Of a stretch of DNA of 64,000 nucleotides, positions 46,661 through 57,972 are shown piece after piece. The notes below the pieces were generated by a model, which was not told the DNA's origin, did no database searches, and was given only the letters and a program-made list of their open reading frames with translations. A program made the position numbers and the translations under genes. The first letter of the stretch is position 1, and each line of letters begins with the position of its first letter. The DNA is from Metellina segmentata (lineage: Eukaryota > Arthropoda > Arachnida > Araneae > Tetragnathidae): NCBI GenBank assembly GCA_947359465.1, contig OX375873.1:136955916-137019915 (forward strand), written 5' to 3'.

Positions 46661-46735
46661 AAAAGTACGAAATCACGTCTCTTTCAGACGCACAGACAAG
46701 GATCACGTGTCAGAACATTCGAGTGGTTGACTCAC

Positions 46736-47013
46736 CTGTCTGATTTAGGGTATTCCGGGAACTTTGCCTGTATGAGCTCCTGTATAGTCCTGAGCGACTG
46801 GGGCTCGGCAGAGATGCCCTGCGCCCTCTCCTTTCTGCGGGCGCTCCGGCTGTACCTATTGGGCGACATGACGGGGAACACGGACTGGTATTTGTCCAGG
46901 AGACTCTTCAGTTGCCGAATCTCATCCTCTTTTTCGATGAGGACGGAGTTCATGTGATTGATCGCCTCCTCCTGCTTGGTCACGACCTCCTTGAGTTCTT
47001 CCACAGTACCCAT
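46736..47013 (-). CDS. PRKG1: cGMP-dependent protein kinase, first coding exon (partial)
   Basis: This exon encodes the N-terminal regulatory segment of a type I cGMP-dependent protein kinase (Drosophila foraging orthologue). Residues 1-48 from MGTVEELKEVV to DKYQSVFPV form the leucine-zipper coiled coil for homodimerisation and anchoring. RRKERAQGISAEPQ carries the RAQGI pseudosubstrate that keeps the kinase inactive without cGMP. The exon ends SDAG-phase as ...PKSD plus AG at a canonical donor AG|GTGAGT, leaving two bases of a split codon. I chose the ATG at 47013 because it has A at -3 and G at +4 and aligns with the MGT start of the type I-beta isoform; an upstream in-frame ATG pair at 47037 has weak context. 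The cGMP-binding and kinase exons are not in the window. The assignment rests on recognised family motifs. Confidence 0.92.
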
Positions 47014-48034
47014 GCTGAAGCCTTCAATCGTCATCAAAACAAAAGCAATCGCTTCTCCGGATGAAATGTTCCACTATGGCCAGACTTCTAACGAATCACA
47101 CGGCATTACCAGAACACGAAAAGCTCGATGTCTCTCACTTGGGAAAAGAGCGCATGGTCTATCCAGAATTTGGTTTGGAAAGGAGAAACACGTGTCCTTC
47201 GAACTCGGGCACCCAGAGGAGTTTGAATGTATCAGCAAAAGGCGGCCATAAAGAGCGGGGTTTCCGGAGATAAACTTTATCAATGTCGCCAAGTTTCACG
47301 CGCCAAGCAGACAGTTTTTGTCTCTGGAAGAGAAGGGATTTTTATCCCTCGTTTGTTCCTACTTTCGTTTTGCCAGTCGGGCGAGTTATTTATCGCTTCT
47401 CACTACACGCTCACTTACGCGGGATCATTAGGTCACTTGGGTTAATGCTGAAACCGTTACACAAAAACTTTTGCATAAAAATGCAAAAAGATATGTCATC
47501 GCGTAGAAAGAGTCTTTTCTTTCGGATGGCTTGAAAAGCGGTAAAACAATGAACTTTTTTCAAACGTGTGTTCCAAGAGCTTTTTAAAAAGTTATACTGT
47601 TAAAATATGCCTTCTCACAAATCACAAAATAAACAACCAACTATTTTTCTCATTTTTTCCAAAACATGTTTTCAAAAAAATAAGTCGTTTTAAACGAGTT
47701 CTTGTGGTCAAAAGTAAAACATTCAAAAAATAAAATTATAGAAAAAAAAACTATTTTTACTACTTAGTACATATATAACTGTGAAGGAAAAATCCGTAAA
47801 CATCAAAACTTTTCAACATTATACAGACCAAGATGTCTATAATGTCCTGAAGTTTTCATTATTGCATTTTGCTTATTTTTGCTCCAGCAGTATTTTTAAC
47901 GAGTTATAAATGTGACTTTTTTTTAATCGCAGCTGAGAGAGAGCTCTATAATGGTTTCTTGATTATATCTCTCAAAATTAAAAAAAGTTACCGCCGCTGT
48001 CGCAGGATTGAAAACTGTGTTGTTTAGCTCGATT
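47014..48034. other. Upstream region of the PRKG1 exon (5' UTR/promoter side)
   Basis: Transcription runs leftward, so this is the 5' side of the kinase exon. 47014-47500 is richer in GC and CpG than its surroundings and may hold a 5' UTR or an alternative promoter. No TATA box or initiator can be fixed with confidence. Frames at 46958-47534 overlap on both strands and are not assignable. Confidence 0.35.
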
Positions 48035-48835
48035 CTTAGACGGTTTCTCGAGAAAGTACGGATCAGAAAAATATGAAATGAACATGGTTTGTTCTTCATC
48101 ATGTTCCCTGGACAACTATAAAGATCTTTTTCCGATGAGGTTAAGTGTCAAAGTTAAAAACGCGAAATTTCTACCGCGAGTGAGCAAAACATATACAAAT
48201 TTTCAGTCTTTAGCCGTGAGTTTTTTTAAAAGAGTACCTCTCAATGTAAATTTTTGCAGCTCGTCGAGTTTTTTTAAGAAATTTCCATTTGGTTCTTGAT
48301 ATAGAGAGTATTTTTTTTGAAATTCGGAAAAAATGGGGACATTTTCGTTATTTTTTTTAACTGTCATATCTATATCTTATTACTATTTGTTTTTAATTTT
48401 GAAAATATCGCAGTATACCTCAGAATGTACTCTTTCCTACGGTATAATTATTTTTAAAATTCGTTCATAAATAAATTCGATGCAATCAAAGTTGGTGACA
48501 CAAATTTCGTATATTATAGTTCGCGGAATAGGTTTCTCACGCAGTTCAGGATTGTATTTTTGACTATCGCGTTTGCCATACATCAAATTTAGCGTAGCAA
48601 CAAGTGCCATCAAAACGATTTATTTTTATTTGGCGAGGAAAAGCGTTCGCTTTTTTCACTCTGTTCTCAGACAGTTTACCGAGAAAGTACGAAGTACAGA
48701 TCGTAAAATTAGGAGATTAACACGGCTTACTTAAACTTGTACAGGGAACAAGATGCAGAAGGTTTTTTAGTGATGCGATTATTAGTCAGGGTGCATTAAG
48801 TTTTAAAGTTAAAAAAAAAGTGAAATCACTTGCGA
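48035..48835 (+). repeat. Long internal direct repeat (~150 bp, two diverged copies)
   Basis: 48035-48190 (GACGGTTTCTCGAGAAAGTACG ... GTGTCAAAGTTAAAAACGCG in summary) resembles 48665-48835 (CAGTTTACCGAGAAAGTACG onward, then TTTTAAAGTTAAAAAAAAAG). The matching order of blocks indicates an old duplication, probably inside a larger Helitron-like element ending near 48950. Confidence 0.5.
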
Positions 48836-48839
48836 AAGG

Positions 48840-49050
48840 AGTATTGGTTTGCGAAGCAAACCAAACGGGAATACGTAATAATCCCCTGGGTCGGCGAGCG
48901 TAAGCGAGCAGGGGGCGAAGCCCTCGCTGTGACGTCAAATCAGGATTATACAAATTATTAAGATAGTTTCGCTGTCCAGGAAATTCACTCTGCGAAAAAA
49001 ACGTTGTGTTGCGAACCTAAACGAGCAGGGGTCGGAGCCCCATAGTGATT
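48840..49050 (+). mobile_element. Helitron-like 3' region fragments
   Basis: TTGGTTTGCGAAGCAAACC (hairpin), CGGCGAGCGTAAGCGAGC and GCAGGGGGCGAAGCCCTCGC repeat the signature found near 15180-15289. A second partial version (GAGCAGGGGTCGGAGCCCCATAG) follows at about 49024. The terminal CTAG is not preserved. Confidence 0.6.
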
Positions 49051-49390
49051 TAAAAAGTTAAATGCAAGTTGTTAGTTAAGGTTAATAATTTGGGGTTTCA
49101 TTGTTTTCATATCACGGTTGTCATTTGAAACGCACAATATGCATAGAAAGGGAAGGAAATGTTATAATTGGTGATAATAAACATTGCCAATTATGGCAAT
49201 AGTTATGGAATATGATACTTTTTTAAATTGATATTCGATTTTTATATGGAAACCACGGACCTATTTAGAGCTATAGATGTGGTTGCATGACTATGAAAGA
49301 CAGCTTTTCCATGAAAAACCGATGTAAATTTAATTAATTTAATTCATGCAGTGAAAATATTTAAAAAATTATAAATATATACTTGACCTA

Positions 49391-49438
49391 CAATGAATGG
49401 CTACCTGTTTTAAATGTTACCAATGAATGGCTACCTGT
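49391..49438. repeat. 30-bp tandem duplication
   Basis: CAATGAATGGCTACCTGT occurs at 49391 and again at 49421. Confidence 0.85.
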
Positions 49439-49599
49439 AACGTAACCTACCTTGTTTAGAAATGATTTAATTTTAAGTTTACCGATCCTTTTAATATGTT
49501 ACCTTAAGAACACACTTAAAAATGTTTTGTATATTTTATTTTTAAGAAACAGAATTCTACAAACCAATTACGTATTTAAGCAAAAAAGGAAAGTTGGTC

Positions 49600-49860
49600 G
49601 GAATATACATATACCGGTGGGAAATTACCCATATCACTCAGAGATTTACCCATGTACCAATGATGGGATGTACCATTTTCCAAAAAAAAGGTTGGATCAT
49701 AAGCAGGATTGTTTTCCTCTGTGATGGTTACTTTTTCTGATTCCATGTAGCTCTTTTGCACCACAATCTGCGCCAAATCGTCAGCTGTTTTATTCCGAGA
49801 TGCAAACGTGAGAAAGGATCCATTAAAATGCAATATTGGATTCCTTGTGGAAGCTTGGCA
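49600..49860 (-). other. Possible unassigned exon
   Basis: The minus strand stays open through ASRNKTADDLAQIVVQ, KSYMESEKVTITEENNPAYD and FFLENGTSHHWYMG. It could end at the donor-like G|GTAAAT near 49637. The composition looks protein-like rather than random, but I recognise no family, the acceptor side is unclear and no partner exon was found. It could equally be part of the decayed hAT element to the right. Confidence 0.25.
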
Positions 49861-50299
49861 ATTATATGCAAGAGTGAATCATAAACTGGTGAAGCATCCC
49901 TTAACAGCACAGAGAACTGCTTGGTTGTCACTTTCAATCAAGGATAATTTCTGAATCACCCCCACATTACATGTTCAAAATCACCTATTGCGTAGGTCTT
50001 TCATCATTCAAGCGACATAATTTAATAATACAAACTTAAACTATAATTCAATTGTTATTTTAATACATGTAGAGGATATTAATATGGATACCTCATTTCC
50101 AAAGGGTAACAAGTAAAACATTTTGTGATTTGAGTTATGTATACGAAACTACTACTAAAACGTTTAGTTGCCAGTTCCGAAGAGAAACAACTCGATATTT
50201 CAATGCCATGTATTGGGTCATCTGGAAAGTTCTGCGCGTTTTTTAAGATAAAAACCAACGAAGCAGTACAAAACTGGTAAACTAAATACATTGAATGCT

Positions 50300-50880
50300 T
50301 CCCTACAGGGACGTATATTGAAGCTAATAAAGTGGATTTTAGGATTCAGGTAAACACTTCAGATGTGGAAAAGAAAATGAGTGATAATGGAGGCAAGGTT
50401 TGCTTTCCTGTATTGCAGCAGTACATGACAGTTTCACATAGTTTGCTGACACTTTTCACAGAGCGCCTATCACAACTGACTGATTGGTTCGCAAAGTTCT
50501 TCGCAGAAGACCTAACTGAGAAGTTTTCTTGGATCAAAGATCCATTCCGTGCTGAAGCTCCGCAGGAATTCACTTCACAAGCAGAAAATCTAATTGAACG
50601 ATCGAGCGACAACAGCCTGAAAGCAAAATTCGCTTGTTTGGATTTGACGAAGTTTTGGATATCAGTAAAAAATGAGTGTCCCATTCTAAGTGCAAAATCT
50701 ATAAGGGTTCTCATTTCCTTTGCGACTTCATATCTGTACGAAGCTGGATTTTCAGCAGTGTTGCTATTATAAAGAGCAAATATTGTTCAAAAATTAATGT
50801 GGAAAAAGAAATGCGAGTAGTTGTATCAAGCTTGATTCCACAAGACAAACAACTGTGTAGTTGAGCAGCAGGCTCACCCG
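50300..50880 (+). pseudogene. hAT transposase remnant (ZBED5/SCAND3-like)
   Basis: A 146-residue open frame (50332-50772) reads through WFAKFFAEDLTEKFSWIKDP, SLKAKFACLDLTKFWISVKN and ECPILSAKSIRVLISFATSY then LYEAGFSAVLL. After a frameshift near 50765 it continues IIKSKYCSKINVEKEMRVVV and SSLIPQDKQLCS. This matches the C-terminal third of hAT-derived ZBED5/SCAND3-like proteins, including the YLCE-GFSAL dimerisation motif (here YLYEAGFSAV). The BED finger and catalytic N-terminal parts are absent, so it is not a domesticated gene in its present state. Confidence 0.88.
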
Positions 50881-50997
50881 TCGTACTAAACACACACATA
50901 TACCTCCAAGAGCATGTTGAAGGTAATTTATTTGTTTCATCTATATTTTCACCTACTTATGTTTTCCTATTAATTACAATTAAACTATTTGTGTAAA

Positions 50998-51643
50998 TCT
51001 CCACTATCATAAAAGAAAGTGTTTGTTTGTTTGTCTGTTTGGGGCGCAAAATCCTGACAGTTCTATGGCCCTTACAGCAATGAGATTTGGCACACAGGTA
51101 GTCCGAATTGTTTGCAATTTTTGGGTTTTGGCGAATTTTAAAATTCAATCTACAAGATTTTTAAATGAATTTCATAGTTTTATTCTCCATCGTTTAAAAC
51201 GCGGAGAACTTTTTCCACTCATGCGATCTTGCAGTCAGGATTTGGAATCATGCCAAGTTTTTTTTTTTTTTTCATCCACAGGACACGGAAAAAATTATTT
51301 TTTTTTCATTTCCGCTTTGATTTTGCGCGATTGATTTCCCAGCCAGACGATAAATCTTTTAACTGAAGTCAGTTATTTTTTCTCTCTCCTGGACCGTTAA
51401 AGACAGAGTAAAAATTTCAACGGATTTGAAATCTGCGAAAAATTTAAGTTTAGATTGATACCTAAAAACATGATTTTCTTTAAATAAATAATTTTTTAAT
51501 TGAATATATCATCAACGGATTTGAAATCTGCAAAAAATTTTACACCAGATTAATACCTTACATCACGGCGTTGCCCGTGGTGTTGGTTTGCGGAGCAAAC
51601 AAAACGGGCACGGGCATCGCCGGGCTAGCCACGCAGTTGCTAG
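50998..51643 (+). mobile_element. Non-autonomous Helitron-like element, complete
   Basis: The 646-bp copy begins A|TCTCCACTATCATAAAAG and ends CACGCAGTTGCTAG|T. It contains AATGAGATTTGGCACACAGG, two copies of CGGATTTGAAATCTGC and the hairpin TTGGTTTGCGGAGCAAAC. It is one of the best preserved members of the family and is directly followed by a TA microsatellite. Confidence 0.8.
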
Positions 51644-51644
51644 T

Positions 51645-51712
<68 letters not shown>
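51644..51712. repeat. (TA)n microsatellite
   Basis: About 60 bp of almost pure TA, starting at the last base of the Helitron-like element. Length is likely polymorphic. Confidence 0.95.
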
Positions 51713-51717
<5 letters not shown>

Positions 51718-52481
51718 CGCCACAGATAGATATTATAAGACTAGGTTCTGTGGGAAAATTCTAATTCTCTTGAGGGTACCACGACTTGGATAAGTTTGGC
51801 AACCCCTCGTCTATTTAGACAGCCATTTAGTAATATAACCCATTTAGTAGTCTTTTTTCCGTTATCCTTTTATGCTAACTCGGATAAAAAGAATAGGACA
51901 TACATATGAAGTGCAGAAAATTTTGAAACATAGATAGACAATACTAAGTATGAGTTTATAATTTATAAGCAAACAGAACTTTGATTTGTTAAGCCAACCT
52001 TGGTTACCTTCAATAAAATTGAACTTATTTTTATACCTTTCTTTTCAAACGTTCATTAACTTCAGAAATCAACCGTAACAATAATAAAAAATAAATATTA
52101 TTGTCCTACTTTTTTAAATAATTCGTGAATAAAAAGTAAAATTAAAACAGAGACTTGAATGCTGCTAACTTATAGATATATTTGGTTTTATTACCAATTA
52201 GGAGTTTAAAATAAGTTAAACATATCTTGCATTTTTGCAAACAGAATGACACTATTCACTGAACCATGTAAAACAAATATTTACTACATCATAGTACTTA
52301 CAACTTGTAATAATTTAAAGTTGGATAATACATACACCATATAAATTATTTACAGAACGTTTTTAATATTATGAATGAAGATACTCCAATGCAGTTGTAA
52401 AATACAGAATAAAAATGTGTGGTAGGCATTAAGTATTGTATGCATACAAATATATATGAATGACAATTAAATAAGAATTTT
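51713..52481. other. AT-rich, no gene recognised
   Basis: GTTTGGCAACCCCTCG at about 51790 resembles an inverted hAT end (compare 14492), but no partner terminus was located. Confidence 0.35.
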
Positions 52482-52755
52482 TTTTTTCCAATGGCAGGCA
52501 CTGGACTCAATCCCTGGCCACTTCAAGGCCGGAAGTGATGGTCGACTACTTCCAATGGCGGACACTAAAGACCTGTCCTTGGCCATTACAAGGCCGGAAG
52601 TGATGGTCACTTGTGAAGGGGCCCCCAGTGGGAGGACCATCATTGCCCCTAACAACGGACAGCACAATTTACATCCATGCCCTGACCCCGTATTCGAACC
52701 TGGAACCTTCCGATCCAGAGGCCAACACCTTAACCACTAGATCGGTTGGTCGGCT
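52482..52755 (-). mobile_element. SINE with family A head and a different body (family C)
   Basis: The minus strand starts GCCGACCAACCGATCTAGTG with box-B-like GGTTCGAATACG, the same tRNA-like head as family A. It then has an unrelated body that contains a ~65-bp tandem duplication (ACTTCCGGCCTTGTAATGGC and ACTTCCGGCCTTGAAGTGGC) and ends in poly(A). AATAAGAAT occurs on both flanks, a likely TSD. The shorter copy at 61821-61996 shares this body. Confidence 0.82.
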
Positions 52756-53215
52756 AAAACAAGAATAAGAATACAATAACAATGAAAAATAAATACAAAA
52801 TCAAAAGAGCTAAATGAAATCTCAGGTATTATTTGGCTTTTTAGTGACACATGCATGAATTAAGTATGACTTTCTCTTGTTAACTATCAGGATCAGTTTC
52901 TTTTCTTCCTCTTCATGACATATTTCCCTCTGCCGCAATTTTTCTGCCCCTTCGAGCATGCCTTGTGTCATCCTAATTCCAGGTAAATCATTTTTCTCAA
53001 CAGCTAATTTAAGCCGATCATTAGCCTCCTTGAGAAAAGTATCTGCAGATTAGTGGGTTTCTTTTTTTTCCTTGGGATAATAATTTTGCTTCGTTTCCAA
53101 CGATTTCAATTAAAAATGTCTTCCTCTTAGTTTCTGCTTGTTTCTGTCTTTCTTCCTCTTCTCTTTGAGATACTGCTCTTTCAACTTTCTTTAGTCTTCA
53201 AGGTAGTTGTCGTAC
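52756..53215. other. No intact gene; flank of hAT remnant
   Basis: The minus strand continues the lysine/glutamate-rich C-terminal tail of the hAT remnant at 53240-53596 (KLKEQYLKEKRKK, KLRGRHF) with stops. Confidence 0.45.
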
Positions 53216-53239
53216 GATTTATGTGCACCATAATACGAT

Positions 53240-53640
53240 TTATGTGCATGCTAGTTTTAAAAGTTCTTTTGTAATTGGAACTTCTGCAACATGTCTATAT
53301 TTCTTTAATGCGTCTCTTATTAACTCATTCGACACACGTTCTGACATCCTTGATATATCTTCAGGCATGATTCTTCGTGAGACTGAAAACCCCTGCTCCC
53401 CATCACAATTTCCATGTGACAAACACAAGCTAACTTTAACAAGTATATTTAACAGTTTATCAAAGCAGTTTTTTTTATCAAGAGCATCTCTCCAAAAATG
53501 ATTAACTCTTACATAACAGTTGGGAACGGAAACCTCCGATTGCAGTGTTCGCCACTCATCTTTGACTTCTAAAGGATTCACTCCAATCACAGACAAAGCT
53601 TTAGCTAGTTCCCCAACAAGTTTTAAACTTTTGTCATTTT
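53240..53640 (-). pseudogene. hAT-type transposase C-terminus
   Basis: A 118-residue minus-strand frame carries YVRVNHFWRDALDKKNCFDK, then LVKVSLCLSHGNCDGEQGFSV. This corresponds to the LCLSHGNADCERGFS dimerisation motif of a large group of hAT-derived proteins in invertebrates. The remainder (SNELIRDALKKY, then a charged tail) also fits. No upstream catalytic region is recognisable, so it is a remnant. Confidence 0.8.
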
Positions 53641-56158
53641 TGTAACCAGTTATTTAAAAATGAATTTAATGCAAAAAAAAATTTAAATAGTCATCTAAAA
53701 CTTTAAAAAGTTGTCACTTTTTTTTAAAATAGTCACTTAAGGGCCTGTTTTTGACCAAAAAGTCGCCAGTCGCCCAAGGTTACTATAAAAAATGTAATAC
53801 TGCATAAAATTGATTAAACTTTTATTAATGCAATGTTCTGCATTTGATACATCATTTTCTAATTTAGTGAATATGTTACTTTACATTTCTTTGCTTGCAT
53901 TTTTAGATCGGTTTCATGCTAAAATATCTGAGTAACTGTACTAAAATCAACCATAATTTGGTAGTTTAGGAGAAGCTGGTAGGCAGATTAAGCATTGTAA
54001 TTACTTGGATTGTTTTACCAGTTTACCAGGTGAGACAAACGATATTCTGCGACATTAAGGAAACTCGTGTTTATTTGCCCTTTGTGCAGCGATATTTTCT
54101 GTTTTTTTCACTATGAATTATATTTGTGATTTTGAATTTTGTCTAATTTTTAGTTGTAAGTTGTGGCAACTCTGTGAGATCAAATGACTAAAAAGAATCA
54201 CAAGTTTATATATTTAGAGCAAATTTTCCCTGACAACTTTTATTTTGCTGGTTTTTTTTTTGTTTTCTGTTTAAAATATTTATTATTCGAATAAGTTTCA
54301 TTCTTTTTCATCACATGCTACACCACCACAAAATATTCTCTTTCGCAGGTAAGTTAGAATACAGCACATTTTAAGTGTAATTTTGCCGTTATTGAAAGAA
54401 AAAATGTTACAAAAATCCAAACTAGAACTTTTGAAATATTAGAAAATTCTTTGTCATAATGACAGGAAATCAAAGTGGATTATTTTATGAGAAGACATGT
54501 TCAAGCAACATATAATATAAAGAATTTATTGAAAACAATGATTTTCTTTAAAAAAATTATCGAAACAAATTGATTTACCATTTTTAAAAATGGTAATAGG
54601 TTACCTTTAAAAGTCTGTAATGAAGACAATCAACTTTAAAACAAGTTGTTTTATTATTAGACATTCTACAAAATGTAATTTTCAAGGAAAAATGTATTCT
54701 CTTAAAAAAAAGAATTGGTGACAAACAACTTTTCAAATTAATTTGTCATCATTCCCTTAAAGATGGTGGAAATCGACAATGTCACATGCTGGATGCAAGA
54801 GTGCCAAAGTAAAAAAACATTATTTTGTTGACTACGAGTGCGTAAGCACTCGTCGTAGATTCGTCAGTTTTATGAATTGATTTGAGCATGCAAAAAACTT
54901 AAGAAAAGGCTGAAACCTTCTCAAAATCATTTATAGTAGTAGTAACCTTTCATCATTTCATAGCTTTGTCATACAGCAAGGGTGTGGTATATGTGAAATG
55001 AAACATTGATGGATATGCATGCATAGGATTTGTGTCCAATGTGAGTTGTACAAGTTATAAAGATGTCGAAAAGGTGTTAAAATATTATTTTATTCTACGA
55101 AGGACAAGACTGATTAGATATTATGATCATTTCTTCAATCTATATATTTATCAATTCAACCCGAGGGGTTACTTTTGCTAGAACAATATAAAATGCTCAG
55201 TATTATTCTTACAGGTATTTAGACAACTCTGCGTACTGCATATATAGTAAAATGAGAATATAGTGCATATTTTTACAAAGCTCATAAAGAGTAAGACAAA
55301 AGTTGTACTGGTACCTAGCTTCCATAGGGATTTATCCGTTCCATTGGGTGTACCTTTTTCAGAAAGCTTATAACTTCTATTTTATTTCATTTTATTCAAT
55401 TTGGATCATTCATTTTTGAAAAGACAGGTCCAAAACGCAGTCCTGGGTGTCTTAGAGAAAACTGTCTCGCCCTTATGGATTAACCAGAAAACTACAAACA
55501 ACGGAATATGCAAGAATCGAAATTATGGCCAAGCAATTCAGATCGCTGCATTCCAAACACATGCTCCAACCGTTTTGCCATCATTCATGAAAAGTAAACT
55601 GCACAACTTGATCTAAATGTGCCAACGATGATTAGTTTGGCTTGTGGCTGCAGGGTCATTTTTCTACCACACTTATTGGCCAAAGGGCGTGAGAATTTAA
55701 AAAACTAAAGAAAAATACTTCACTTATCCACCCCATGCTCTAAAATACACAGATGAAGATATCACTAATACACAGAAAATTTAGTGTGAAAACACTTTTA
55801 AGATTTGAGAAATTGAATGTTCAGCTAAGAACTTATACATTTTTTGCCTCGAGCTTGAAACACATTTACCCTTATGCATATAAGTATATATTAGAAAACA
55901 TGTTTATTACTTTTGATGCACACAAAGAAAGCAAAGTTATGAAATACCTTATAATCTCTTAAAGGTACTATAAACAAGAACATTGTATCAATCAAGTGTT
56001 GAATATCTTTAAATAAGGTCTCTGCTCATTATACACAGGTGAATTTTAATAGAGAATGGAATACCTATTTAATGACTTGATATTTGCAGAGAACACTTTG
56101 CTGTGGCCAAATACTATGGAAGGTAGACATTTTTAAGAAAATTATCCAGCCATAGATT
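53641..56158. other. AT-rich, no gene recognised
   Basis: It contains a perfect 8-bp-stem hairpin ACGAGTGC-gtaa-GCACTCGT at 54834-54853, reminiscent of Helitron 3' hairpins. Frames at 55401-55616 and 55753-55962 are unassigned. Confidence 0.35.
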
Positions 56159-56629
56159 TCTACTATTAAAAGAGGAAGTGTTTGTCCCTCGCTGTGCAGT
56201 GTCCTGACAAATCTATGGCACTTATAATAATGAAATTTGGAGCACAGGTAGTACGAATTTTTTTGCAATTTTAGGGTACAGCACGAATTTTAAAATTTAA
56301 TCTAGAACATTTTAAAATAAATTTTTTCACCATTCTTTCTTACCTCTGGAATGTGATGTCACCCGAACCTCGAATGAAGAAGGAACAAATTTTGAGATTT
56401 CCAACCGCTGTCATCAACTTTTGGAACCATGCCAAGTTTTCCGATTCTAGAGTGTTTGATTTCCGTTGTTGTTAATACACTTTGAGGCCATCACTCCATT
56501 GCATGTGGAGTTTGTGAAGCAAAAAATGGGAATATGTAGCAATCACAGGGGGGTTGGCAAGCAGTGGTTACAACTGACCCCACGAAAAGAGCTGTCACCA
56601 GCAACGTAGTGCTGGCCATGCAGTGGTAA
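56159..56629 (+). mobile_element. Non-autonomous Helitron-like element
   Basis: It starts TCTACTATTAAAAGAGGAAG, holds TAATGAAATTTGGAGCACAG and CAATCACAGGGGGGTTGGC, and ends CATGCAGTGGTAAG where CTAG is mutated. It is a diverged copy of the 10022-10710 family. Confidence 0.75.
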
Positions 56630-56654
56630 GATAAAATAATAAATGAAAAATGTA

Positions 56655-57065
56655 TTGGGTTGATGCAAAAGTGTGTCCTGTTTTTTGCACTTGATGGCAA
56701 TGCATTGCAAAACTGACGCGTTATCTACTTGACACGTGTTTAGTTTTGATGTTTGTGAAAAGGAATTTCAGGGAATACTTGGGGAAAAATTGTTATTGGG
56801 CTGTTTTTAAATTTAGTCAAAAAAAAAATGGTAAACATTAAAACTGGCATAAAAAAAGGAGCATTTTCGACCAATTAAGGTTTTTTTTCCCAAGCAAGTA
56901 AAAATGCTTTGCAAACGCAATAGATGCGTTGTGTAGAATGAGGGTGCTGTTGACAATTCCACATGCCGTAAGTGGTTCGGAAAGTTTTGTCACCTATATC
57001 CGTCCTTAAGCCGGAAACCTCAGTACTTCTATGAGCATGGAGAAAGGTCATCCAACAGAATGTCA
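56655..57065 (+). mobile_element. mariner 5' end fragment
   Basis: It begins after TA with TTGGGTTGATGCAAAAGTG. Downstream, broken coding reads LRFFFPKQVKMLCKRNR and, in the same frame after a stop, NEGAVDNSTCRKWFGKF, the mariner HTH region (consensus EGAISDRTCRKWFAKF). The catalytic domain is missing, as in the copies at 19071 and 22800. Confidence 0.8.
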
Positions 57066-57784
57066 TATAATAGTATTTTAATTAAATTATCATTTTAAGT
57101 AAATAAAATAATTTTTTCAAAAAAAGGGGATGAATTTTTGATGCAGATCAATATTTAAAGGGAATGTTTTGTCATTTTCTGTAAATGTTATAATTATTCT
57201 TTTTTTTTACCTCATTTTTCATGCACAACATTTGGAAGTTGAAAGACTTCAATACAAACGAAATTCTGAGGAGAAAATAATGTAAATGCATACATTTTAA
57301 TAGAAACTACATAATTATTAGCTGTCCCAAATGAATGTTATATAATTAATTTGAAATCAAAACTAGCTTGATATGTATTAAATGTGTGTGTGTGTATGTG
57401 TGCAATGCATAAAGATATAGTAAACCATTTATTATTCTCCAGCAAGGTATACATAAATACACATTATAATTGTATTTTCTTGAAACTTAATAAAATATTC
57501 ACTTCTATCCATCTGATAAATAAGTCCCATTTCTTGTGTAACCATATTTCAATATATTTACTTCCTTCACAAATAGAATAAACCATTAAGGTATGTGATA
57601 AGAATACCTTATCTCTCTAACATAAGAGTACAATTGTAGCACCGATAGCATAGCATATAATATGTACTTTAAATGGTAATTGAGCTGCTTCTAGTCTCTA
57701 GACATGGTACTATTGAATCATATTTGTTCAGAAGCTTGCAATGTGCAATTTTATTTGCATGTTCAGAAAGAACTGTCCATATTT
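57066..57784. other. Annexin 3' flank, AT-rich
   Basis: A TG microsatellite lies at 57383-57402. Nothing else was recognised. The left part is intergenic and the right part is close to the annexin 3' UTR. Confidence 0.4.
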
Positions 57785-57790
57785 TTTATT
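57785..57790 (-). promoter_or_regulatory. Candidate annexin poly(A) signal
   Basis: AATAAA on the minus strand, about 120 bp downstream of the annexin stop codon. Other AATAAA-like sequences occur in this AT-rich area, so it is the nearest plausible signal rather than a proven one. Confidence 0.4.
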
Positions 57791-57912
57791 TGTATCCATA
57801 AACGTAAACACAGAAATAAGTCCTAAAATGAAATGAAAAATAATAAAAACAAAACAAAAGATTACTTTGAACTCAGGAAAGATTTTACATCACACATTAC
57901 GACAGCAGAAGT

Positions 57913-57972
57913 CTATTTATCTAAAGTGACCAAAGCAACCAAAAGCTTTTCATAATTTTCAGGCTCCTCTCC
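57913..57972 (-). CDS. Annexin, terminal coding exon
   Basis: The exon opens after a good acceptor (TTCTTTTGCAG|GGA) and encodes GEEPENYEKLLVALVTLDK followed by a stop. This is the end of annexin repeat 4, matching the family's GDTSGDYxxxLLALV tail. Family members normally have GD(T/S)SGDY here; this protein has GEEPENY, so the usual acidic positions are shifted to Glu and calcium binding at this site may be altered. It joins in frame to 63223-63345 across a 5250-bp intron loaded with transposons. Annexins are cytosolic proteins that bind acidic phospholipids in a calcium-dependent manner. Confidence 0.88.
   Translation of the reverse strand, partial: GEEPENYEKLLVALVTLDK

Noticed and set aside
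51644..51712. TA run as a regulatory or origin-like element
   Set aside because: It is a simple TA microsatellite beside a Helitron-like terminus; no other evidence.
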